From contig OV277868.1 of assembly GCA_922989275.2 (NCBI GenBank), positions 50,094,216 to 50,158,215 on the forward strand: a stretch of DNA of 64,000 nucleotides, written 5' to 3'. The notes beneath the pieces were generated by a model that did no database searches, was not told where the DNA came from, and saw nothing but the letters and a program-made list of their open reading frames with translations. Shown here one piece after another: positions 24,235 through 36,200 of the stretch; position 1 is the stretch's first letter, and every line of letters starts with the position of its first letter. The position numbers were made by a program, and so were the translations under genes. The DNA is from Gari tellinella (taxonomy: Eukaryota; Mollusca; Bivalvia; Cardiida; Psammobiidae).

Positions 24235-27200
24235 TCAACAACTAGACATATAAATAGTACTTACAGATCCTTTGACCTTGGCTTCCAGCCCCAGTTCCTC
24301 AGCATTCTCCATGATACAGGCTATCTCCGGTACTGTCAGGTTATAACTGGGCATGGGGAACAACATCAGATCCTTGTCCTCCTTGAACTCTCTAAAAACA
24401 ATACCAAGCCCCATATAAAGAGTTAGAGTTAGTCTGAAGGAGTTCTGCCTTTGAGTTGAGTCTTAAGCAGTTCTCAAGCATTTGATTGGTCAGATTTGAG
24501 CCTAGGCTCAAATCTGACCAATCAAATGCATGAGAACGATCTCAGACTCAACTAAAAAGCTTTATAACCTCGGAGCCAGGCCAAAAGGTTATAAAATGTT
24601 TGAGTTAGTCTTCTAATAAAGACAAAATGAATGTTACTGTTATGAAAGAAAAGAAAATGTCTGGGTTTTTTCACTTTCCGTGAAACTAATTTCTACATAA
24701 TTAATATGTAATGAGAAAACATGTAAATGTACATACTACATTGATTGAGTTGGGCATTTACAGCACCACAACACATGAAATGGTCATATGGCGCCGAGTA
24801 CATACTATAACAAAGATTGTTACATAATGGCTTCAAAGTCATTTTGAAGAATTAACTTTCTAAAATATCTTTGATTGTGTTGAATACAGGTGGCATCTTA
24901 CAGAAAGATTTAAGTATTGCAGATAACTACTGAACTCTTACTTAAGCTTCTCTGCCACCATTTTCCTGAAACCCTCGCTGCACTTGGCAAGTTTCTCTTC
25001 GGTTTCTTTCACGCGCTCCTCTGTGGCAGCTTTCTCTGTACAAAAATATAGAGACAGTTCATTAAGAAATTACGAACAGAGCGTTCAAATAACTTCATCA
25101 ACTCTTTCAACACTAAGTAACTCTTGTGGGTTATTAGGTTCCCTTGTGGATCATTTTAGTAAACCAAAACATTAATAAGTCTATTTGGAATTCTAGGTGG
25201 TTTAATCAATACTGCTCTAAATAAGCAAACAGTGTAGACCCAGATCAGAGAGCCCTCTGGTCTAGGTCTAAACTGTTTGCAAATGTAATGAGTATATTTT
25301 AAACAGAACTGTGGTGTTGAATGTTAACAAAATCCAAATGTATACCATAAAGTTGGTATTTTCTGCTGTCTAACGATATTGCTTGTAAGATATGCTCTAG
25401 GCAATCAAAATGTGTTTAACCAATTAACCAATAAATACATCTTTAGGCCTTTGATTTATTTTCATGCTTAAAAAATATAGTTTTAATTTATATAGTCATG
25501 AATATGTATCATTAGAAATAACTGCCTTATTCTAGAAGATAGTAGTAGTAGTAGAGCTTAAAACAGGCTGAAAGTAAAGCAGAATGCACCTTATGGCACA
25601 TTCTGCTTTACTTTCAGCCTACTTTAAGTGGTCACATGTCTTCTAAACTAGAAACAGAATGGTTAATCTTTTATCCCAAAAGCCTGTTTCTAGTTTAGAA
25701 GACAGGTGACTGCTTAAAGCAGGTAGGAAGTAAAGCAGAATATTTCTTAGGTGTGTTCTGCTTTACTTTCAGCCTGCTTTAAGCTACAATCTGCTAGGAT
25801 ACAGAACATTTTACCTTCTGCTGTTTCTTCCTTTGGTTTTGAAAACATCTTCATGTACATGTCTTTTTCTACAAGCTTGAAGTTTCTCATATCCCTGCAA
25901 TCAAGATAAATACACGGTATCATGTACCCGTTTCAAAAAACTTTGTACTTACGATGTTGTAGTAACTAGATTATACAAGAGGGCCTGAAGGCCCTGATAT
26001 CGCTCACCTGTTGTACTGAAGCCTGATAGCTTTACTTTTCTGTTTCACTCATTTTATCTAAATCCATTCAAATTTGTAGTATAGCATGTAAACAATTTTG
26101 GAATACAACCTCATAATTCTAGTATAGTAGAGTACTTAAGGGCAGGTAACTTAAGAGCCTAAACAACACTGAAATGAAGCCTTTTCGAAGTATATCGAGG
26201 GCAGATAACTATTGCCACAATGATTAGATTTCAACAATAATTGCACTCCTTCGAGAAGTTATAGCTATATACTTTGTGTGCAAGTATAATCAAAATCCAT
26301 TGAAAACTGTAGTTGCAAGAGTGTAAACGCTGTTAGATATGGCATTTTCAGCAATTCAAGGGCAGATAACTCTTGACCTATTTGTCTGATTTCAACCATA
26401 ATTGCACTTATTCGAACTCTTATGGTCATATACAATCTGAGCAAGTTTGAGAAATATTGGATAAAAATTGTGGCCTCTAGAGTGTAAACACCGTTAAATT
26501 TGGCATTTTCAGCAATTCAAAGGTAAGTAACTCTCAACCTATTGGCCCAATTTCAACAATAATCGTACTCATATGAACTCTTATAGTCATATACAATTTG
26601 AGCAAGTTTGAGAAAGATTGGATAAAAATTGTGGCCTCTAGAGTGTGAACACTGTTAAATATGGAATTTTCAGCAATTCAAAGCTAGATAACTCTTAACC
26701 TATTGGCCCGATTTCAACAATAATTGAACTCTTATGGTAATATATAATCTGGGCAAGTTTGAGAAAGATTAAATAAATATTGTGGTCTCTAGAGTGTAAA
26801 CACTGTTAAATATTGCATTTTCAGCAATTCAAAGGTAGATAACTCTTGACGTATTGGTCGGATTTCAAATTTATTGGTCAAATATATGCGGACGACGCAC
26901 ACCGCACGACGGACATTCAAGGATGGCAAAAGCTCACCCTGAGCTAGCTCAGGTGAGCTAAAAAGTCTCAATTATTATTTATTTCTCCGTGTAATCCTGT
27001 CTTGTGACATCTTGTGACGATTCCAAAGAGATGTCACAAGACAGGATTAGATAGAGAAATCATAAATTAAATACATTTTAAAGTTTTGACTTCCGCCCGT
27101 TTTGTCGTACGAAGTTTTATGAAATGGGCTCCAGAGACATGGTTTTGTCTGTAAGACACATAAAGATAACTCCTTAGGGCAACAATCAATATTTCCATGA

Positions 27201-30200
27201 AACATTTACCAAAATCAAAATCCTAATGGTATGCACATCTGTGGCCCATTTCACTTAAAATTGTACGACAAAAACGGTCGTTAGACGAAACTTACATCAA
27301 ATTTTATAATTCTCCATTAAATCCTGTCTTGTGACATCTCTTTGGAATCATCTTGAAAAGTATTATCGACAGACAGACCAATTGACAGAAGAACAAACCA
27401 ATCAATGGACAGATGGACATACAGACGGGCATACAAGTATGCACTTAACTAATCATTCTGGGAATAAAAATAATGTGAAACCGTTTAAAATAGACATACA
27501 TGGGCAATTTTTATGAGGTATAAAGGAGAAAATAGGAAATAAATAGTTTACATACTCTTACCTAGACAGACCTAAATTTACATATCCTTCCCTAAAAGGC
27601 TTAAAGTTTTGAGAAAGACACATTAACTATAACTCCATAGATACACAGTTTTACACCTTTAATTTAATGCTATGAGAAATCTTTCTGCATAACTGTCTTG
27701 AATTAACCATTACTCCATAGATTATTAATGTACACATTTTTACACCTTTAGTTTAATGCTTTCAGAAAGCTTTCTACATTTCTGTCCTGAATGAAGATGT
27801 CACCTGTCTCAAAGGCTGGCCATGAAGATTGTTCCGAGTGTCACTTAATCCTTTCATGATCAAATTTAGCAGGAGATTTTTTACCCCACCATCGTTTCAA
27901 TGTCCTCTGCTTAAATATTGTTGTCTGCAATATCGTTTCAAAGTTAAAATTAAGGCAGTATGACTGAAGATATTTAAAAAAGAATGTCAAACAGTTTACG
28001 CGGCGGCGTCTGATCAGGATCCAAACTGTTTGCAAACACGCTTATTGGCGTCATTGACAGTGAAAGGGTTAAGAGAGATTTTTCTGTGTGTAAAACAGAA
28101 CACAACATGGGGTTAACTTACTTTTCCAGTTTCTCAAGCTCTGCATTGATATCTCTGTCTTTTGGTTTGATCTTCTGAGCTTTAATCAGATAATGTCTCG
28201 ATCTCTCAAACTCCGACAGCTGATGCAAAGCCTGGGCATTAATGGAAACAAAGATTAAAACAGAGATTCAGATAACGGGTGTACAGTCGAAACTCGATAC
28301 TTCAAACTCGCTTTAGTTCGCACCATACTTCAAAGTTTAAATGTGGCTTAGCCACGTTTTAACTTTGAAATATGGGTATGTTCGATCTGAGCGAGATTGA
28401 ATTATCAATATTCAACTTATGAAATACTGGTACGATCAATTTAAGTGAGTAAGAAGTATCAAGTTTTGACTGTATTTCAAAACTAAAATCCTATGCATGC
28501 ACTTATCCCTATAATGTGACCAGTCATTTGAGATCATTCTAATGAGTAATTACATCACTTTGAGATCATTCTAATGAGTAATTACATCACTTTGTGATCA
28601 TTCTAATGAGTAGTTACATCACTTTGTGATCATTATAATGAGTAATTACATCACTTTGTGATCATTTTAATGAGTAATTACATCACTTTGTGATCATTCT
28701 AATGAGTAATTACATCACTCTGTGATCATTCTAATGAGTAATTACATCACTCTGTGATCATTCTAATGAGTAATTACATCACTTTGTGATCATTCTAATG
28801 AGTAATTACATCAATTTGATATCGTTCTAATGAGTAATTACATCACTTTGTGATCATTCTAATGAGTAATTACATCACTTTGTGATCATTCTAATGTGTA
28901 ATTTCATCACTTTGTGATCATTCTAATGAGTAATTACATCAATTTGTGATCATTCTAATGAGTAATTACATCACATTGAGATCATTCTAATGAGTAATTA
29001 CATCAATTTGTGATCATTCTAATGAGTAATTACATCACTTTGTGATCATTCTAATGAGTAATTACATCACTTTGAGATCATTCTAATGAGTAATTATATC
29101 CATTTGTGATCATTCTAATGAGTAATTACATCACTTTGTGATCATTCTAATGAGTAATTACATCACTTTGAGATCATTCTAATGAGTAATTACATCACTT
29201 TGAGATCATTCTAATGAGTAATTACATCACTTTCAGAGCTCCAGATAAGGGGGGTATTTCAAAAACGAAAATCATTATTTCTGCTTTAAACCCTATGGTG
29301 TCACGAGTAGTAACACCATAGGATTTGATGCTTAAATAAGTGAGAAAATGTTGGATTTGTGCAGTTTACCCCCTCTTATCTGGAGCCCTGCACTTTGTGA
29401 TCATTCTAATGTTTACAACATAGGGTTTGGTGGAGGCATAAAGGAGATAACGTTTGATAATAAGGGATTTAATCTGGATCCCTGGTAAAACATTCAACAA
29501 CTAGCATTGGCATCAAACATTTGAATTTAAAGAGGATGACTGAATTGACCAACCACTAAGATTAGTATAGCTGAGCCTGCCATAGATTTTACCGTTATAG
29601 AAACCTGTATTAACCCATTACTCCATAATTTGCCTTTTTATACTTTAATTTATTTCATCACTGAAGAAAATACATTGTAGTTCCATTTTAAACAGACTTG
29701 AATATGAATTATAAGAAATATTTTGTAGCAGATAATAGCTTAAAGCAGACTGGAAGTAAAGCAGAATGCGCCTTAAGGCGCACTCTGCTTTACTTTCGGC
29801 CTGCTTAAAGTAGTCATCTGTTTTTAAAACTAGAAACAAGCCATGGGGTAATGGGTTAAGCAATCATTAAAATGTAATGTAGAATCATGGAAATATTCAT
29901 ACACTGGTGGCTACACAATACAGAACAAAATTATTACAGATGCTCTAGTTGGAAGCTTTCTGGGTTAGTTTTGTTCAGGATTAAGTTACTAAACAACCCG
30001 TCTGATTGACAGTGAATCTTGGTCAAAATGGCCAAGGATCCAAACAGTCCAGGGTCAGAGGTTATAAAGCTTTTGAGTTGAGTCTGAAGTCATTCTCAAA
30101 CATTTGATTGGTCAGATTTGAGCCTAGGCTCAAATCTGACCAATCAACTGCTTGAGAACAAACTCAGACTCAACTTCATCACTTTATAACATTGAAGCCA

Positions 30201-33200
30201 GGTCTAAACAGTCTACTTTTGAGATGGCATTGTAACTAAATTCAATTGTTTGATGCCAATGCCTACATCGGCGGCAGTAGTAACACATTGGACTACGCTA
30301 CCAGGGGTCGTGAGTTTGATCCCCCGCCGGACCAGCGGTCTGACTAGGGGATTTTTTCTGAATCCCTGATGATGTACAGGAATGTTCTTGAGCAAGACAT
30401 GTACCGCGAATTGCTCCTCTCCACCCAGGGGGTTAAAATGGGCACCTGTGAAGGGTCTGAGTCGGTACTGCGGCTGCATTTGATTGAGCCATATTTTAGC
30501 AGTGCTGAATATTGTAGGCAAGATGGCCCAATGGTCAGGGGAGTAACTGTACAGTTGGCTGAGCAGTCATTCGGACTGAAAGTAGACTTTAACTTGGTAT
30601 ATTATTATTACTACAACAATGTAAAAGCATCAATTTACTCTTACTTTCTTTTGCTATGTCTCTGGAGAAACAATAATAGACGGTACTTTACCTTTCCCAT
30701 GAAGTAGAGGGTCTTTGGATTGTTCTTCTCTATTTCCTCGGCCTTCCTACAGTAGGACACAGCCCTGGCAGAGTGACAGTGTTTGATGCAGCACAAGGCT
30801 AGATTGTTGTACACTTTGTGAAGCATCTTACGCTGCTCTTTCTCCTCCACCTCATTCTTCAGGTGGTATTCTTCAAGAATGGAACAAATCTGCAACAACA
30901 AAGAATGTATAATTTGCCAGTATCTGCAAAGCAAAGAATGTAATACACAGTACAGTCAGGACTCGATATAACGACATAGTTCGTTCCCAACAAAAATGTC
31001 TTTGTAACGAGTTTGTCGTTATATTGAATATCATATATATAGCTTTGTGCAGGTTCGTCCCCACAGATTTTGTGTCGGTAAGTGAGTATTCCGTTGTAAC
31101 TAATGTCGTTGTATCGAGTCCTGACTGTATCATAACAAATATGTAAAAGGAAGAATGTATCATATTTCTAGTTATACAGACTTCACCTAAATGGCTATTG
31201 CGTAACCCATTACCCCATAAACTGTTTCTAGTTTTGAAGACAGGCGACTACTTAAAACTTCAACATTATTCTAATGAGTAGTCACACCATAGGGTTTGAT
31301 GCATACATAAGTTTTTTTTAACCCTTTCCCACATAGCATATCTCTAGTATTGAATATAGGTGTCCACTTAAAGCAGGTTGAAAGTAAAGCAGAATGCGCT
31401 TTAAGCGCATTCTGCTTTACTTTCAGCCTGCTTTAAGCTATCATCTGCTAGAATATAGAAAATATTTTGTATTATACATACTTATGAATGTATAAATTGG
31501 AACTATTTTCTTCAGGGCAAGAATAAACTGAATGCGCTAAAAAGGTGCTTCTATGGGGGAAAGGGTTAAAGAGAAAATGTTGAAAAAACTTGAGTTTACT
31601 CCCTCTTATCTCAAGCCCTGTCAGTTTGTACCTTCTTGTATTTGGGGAAAGCCTTTCTTATGCAGTTAGCCTTGTAGAGTTGTTTGGCCTCCTCTGTCAG
31701 TGATCTGTGGAGTTTCTGAATGTCTTTGAATGGAACGTTCATCCTCTCTTCCTACATCACAAAAAATAAAATTTAACTCATTACCCCATAGCATGTTTTT
31801 AGTTTTGAAGACATGTGACCACTTTAAGCAGGTTGACAGTAAAGCAGAATGCTTCAGCTTACCTTGAGCTACAATTTGCTAGGATAAAGAAAATATTTCA
31901 TATGGAACATATCCCTGAATATATAAATTGGAATATTTTTCTTCAGTGGAGGAATAAATTACAGATGTAACAAGAGGCCTATGAGAAAAGCTGTCAAAAA
32001 AGCTGACAAAATGGTGAGAATGATGAAGGAGAAGATGTTTGAAAATTTCCCTATACATTGTATAACCCTATGTAAAACTGTGACCCCTGCGGCAAAGCTA
32101 TCTTTGCTTAGTGCTAAATATCTAAGTTCTGGGTACTAGGGTTTCAGGAGAGAAGTTTTTTAAAGTTTTAATTGAAAAAAATCTAGTTTTAGCTCCGGTG
32201 ACCTAGATATGCAATGGACTCAAACAATTTCATCACTATTGGTAAAGAACATATAGAAATGTCACCACACCAGGTATCAAAGCTCTGGCCATATTAGTTT
32301 CAGAGAGAAAGATGTTTGAAAATTTCACAATATAACTCTATGTAAAACTGACTCCTAGGCCAGGGCCAATCTTGACTCCTGGGGCATAATTTGAACAAAC
32401 TTAATAGAGAATGTGTAGGTGATGCTATGTGCCAAATATCTAAGCTCTGGCCCTTTTAGTTCTTGACAAGAAGATGTTTTTTAAGATTTCCATATTTTTT
32501 TTTAACATAGGTTGCAATGGCAACCAGAGTTCTGCGTTTGTTTTTAATTCTTTGAACAAATTTGAAAGAGCTTGACCCAATGAACATTCCTGTAAAGTTT
32601 GGTTGAAATCTGTTCAGTGGTATAGAAGAAGATGTCATTTTAAGCAGTTGTTATTAACGAGGGACAATGCATGACAATGGACAAGGGCCATCCCAATAGC
32701 TTTGGGTGGAGAGGAGCAATCTACCGCCTATTAATTAATTTTGAATGGATAAAAATAATGCAGAAAGTTAAACAAGAGCACCGCAAGCCGGGCACATTAT
32801 ACGCCCGTCAAAACGATCTTAGAATGTAGTCATACCAAAACCCTATCAAGGTAAAAACAAAAGGGGAAGAACCCTGAAAGTTAGGGGTCATATGCTGACC
32901 AAGTTTCAAAAGGATGGGAATAAATTTGTTTGAGAAAGAGAGCTACAAACAAAAAAATGCCCGTTTTTGACGATAAAAGGGGCATAACTCTTGAATGTCT
33001 GGGGCAATCTTGCTGGTTATGGAGCTTGACCGAGACATTATGGTCATACACATGCTGACAAAGTTTCAAAAGGATTGGAATAAATTTATTTGAGTTAGAG
33101 AGCGGACAAACTAAAAAATGCCCGTTTTTGACAAAATAAGGGGCATAACTCTTGAATGTCTGGGGCAATCCTGCTGGTTATAAAACATAACCGAGACATT

Positions 33201-36200
33201 ATGGTAATACACATGCTGACCAAGTTTCAAAAGGATTGGAATAAATTTGTTTGAGTTAGAGAGCGGACAAACTAAAAAATGCCAGTTTTAGATGAAAAAA
33301 GGGGCATAACTCTTGACTGTCTGTGGCAATCTTGCTGGTTATGAAACATAACTGAGACATTATGGTCATACACATGCTGACCAAGTTTCAAAAGGCCTGA
33401 AATAAATTTGTTTGAGTTAGAGAGCGGACAAACTAAAATATGCCCGTTTTTTACGAAAAAAGGGGCATAACTCTTAAATGCCTGGTGCAATCCTGCTTGT
33501 TATCAAACTTGACAGAGACATTATGGTCATACACATGCTGACCAAGTTTCAAAAAGATTACAATAAATGTGTTCGAGTTATAGAGCGGACAAACTAAAAT
33601 ATGCCCGTTTTTTACGAAAAAAGGGGCATAACTCTTGAATGTCTGGGGCAATCCTGCTGGTTATCGAACTTGACCGAGATATTATGGTCATACACATGCT
33701 GACAAAGTTTCAAAAGGATTAAAATAAATTTGTTTGAGTTAGAGAGCGGACAAACTAAAATATGCCCGTTTTTTACGAAAAAAGGGGCATAACTCTTGAA
33801 TGTCTGGGGCAATCCTGCTGGTTATCGAACTTGACCGAGATATTATGGTCATACACATGCTGACAAAGTTTGAAAACGATTAAAAAACATTTGTTTGAGT
33901 TAGAGAGCGGACAAACTAATATGCCCGTTTTTGACAAAAAAGGGCATAACTCTTGAATGTCAGGGTCAATCTTGCTGGTTATCGAACTTGACCGAGATAT
34001 TATGGTCATACACGTTCTGACCAAGTTTCAAAAGGATTAGACTAAATTTGTTTGAGTTAGAGAGCGGACATGAAAAAGTAGACGGGCGTATAAAAAGGAG
34101 CTTTCTGCATTATTTTTATCATGCATTTCGAAGTCACCTATCCTTTCAGATCTCCATGCTATATTTATTTAATGCCAAGGTTATAAAGCATTTGGTGTTG
34201 AGTTTGAGATCAAAACTTACCAATCAAATGCTTTAAAACCATCTCAAACTGAACTAAAAATGCTTTAGAAATATGTGCCCATGTATACTTATAGATGGTG
34301 AGACGGTGAATCAGTGAGCAATTTTAACCTTCCCAGTGGTGAGTAGGAGACTATTATCTTAACATATTCCCATATGCTTGTTTCAGTAAGGAAGACAGAT
34401 GGTTGCTTAAAACAGACTGACATTTAAGCAGAATACAGTTTAAGGTGTATTTTCTGTTTTAACATCAACTTGCTTTAATCTGCCAGGGTAAAGGAAATAT
34501 TTCAAATGGTGAATATTCAGGACTTGTGAAGCTGGAACTGTTTTCATTGGTGGAGGCATAAATCATAAATGTTCAAAGGTGTATTTATGGGGTAAAGGGT
34601 TAAGAAAATTATTACCTACCCTGCTCATACAAAAGTAGTCATCAAGTCCTGCTTTCTCCACAAAACTCAGTAATTCAATCTCAAACAGCACTGAAATAGG
34701 CAAATCAATAGTGTAACAATCACATATAGTAATTCCTTTCTACCCACTTTAGGCTAATTAGACAGAATGGTAGAAGCTGAGAGTCAACCCTAGAGATTAA
34801 TGTCAAGACTCAAGACCCTGTTTAAAGTATTGAAGATAGCTAATCACTTAAAGCAGGTGGAATCCTTTTCTTTCAGCATGCTTTAAGCTACCATCTACAT
34901 GTACTAGAATATAGAAAATATTTCTTATGATACATATTCTTGACTATAAATTGAAACTATTTTCTTCAATGGAGAACCTTCTATGGAGTGACAGGTTAAG
35001 AATGCATTGATGAATTCCAGGCCAAGTCTTCAATTTCTGTACCAAATATAGTCAAAATACAAATGTACACACTTACTTTTGGCTTGCTTTGGGATCCTAG
35101 GGGCTGATCCCAACTCTCCAAAGGCATACTCCGGGCTGATGATAAACCTTGATAGCTCTCCAGTCCTCATGGTGGAGATACCAATGTCCCAGCCCTCAAT
35201 TACCTCGCCTTCACCAAGATGGAACCTCATAATTTCATTTCTCAGCCTATAGGGAAATAAGGATGATTAGGAATAAGAGCTGATAGGTAATAACTATCTT
35301 GCCACTTACAAACTCTCTTGCATAGTTTCAATTGGCCATATTTGCAAGACAGGAAAGACAACTACTATTTATCTGTCTCAAATTCGACCAAATTACTCCC
35401 CTTTTATATAGACAGGAAGAATGGATTATTTCCGTCTTTTATTACATATGAATTTAGAGTTTTTACCAAAAATCAGACAATTTTCTTTTAAGTTTATGTA
35501 ATTTCCTTGCTTTTCATATACAATTTCTATGGTAAACATAGGAGTTTTCAAGGTAAACAAGTAATTTTTTGAAACTGAATGTAGACAATATACACTGTGT
35601 CGGTCTGTCAAAGTGAGTACATCACATTGACAACACAAAGGGGTACACACTTATCACGATATCAAATCTATTATCAGTTAGAACAATTTAAAGAGTAAAG
35701 AAACAAGATACATGTATATGCAGTCTAGTACAAGAGCTCAGTATGTGGCTGCCAATGTTCGTTAGGGATTGTGATTCTTACCTACTGGAGTCAAATGGCT
35801 CGTCCGCATACTCTTGATAGCCATTAAAGTGAACACGACATATTGAGTTGACAGGTACCACCGGGCCGTGTCCCTCTTTTAGTACTTGCTTCATAACTCC
35901 ACCATCTTTGGCTGGGCAGACATCCATCATTTTCAGGGCGAGGCGTTCAAACGGGGTGCGATCATCATCTTCATCCTCGTCACTGTCGACCTGGTAAAGA
36001 TTTTTAGCCAACTCTTCCCCATCAAAGTAAGTATTGGCTGTCGGTTCATCTAGAAATGGTTTAAAATTTACATAATTAACTACGTGTATTTGCATGGTGG
36101 TGGTGAAAATTTTTAAATTGTTATTTATTTTTACAAATAGTTTTGATCCAGATCAGGCTTCACAAATAGTTGACACTCATGTTAAACCTTTGACTGCCAT

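Larger units (their letters stand above)
28475..29484 (+). mobile_element. Family D element expanded by an internal satellite
   Basis: Left interior TTTCAAAACTAAAATCC and CCTATAATGTGACCAGTC, and right interior ACATAGGGTTTGGTG...TTTAATCTGGATCCCTG, match family D. Between them sits the 32-bp array and a second family D copy. Confidence 0.65.

Noticed and set aside
28529..29233. CRISPR-like array of 32-bp repeats
   Set aside because: Units are directly adjacent without unique spacers, there are no cas genes, and the context is a eukaryotic intron. It is a simple satellite.
32881..34024. Series of minus-strand ORFs encoding similar 60-80 residue peptides
   Set aside because: They repeat every 161 bp with the satellite, in changing frames, and have no splice or start context.
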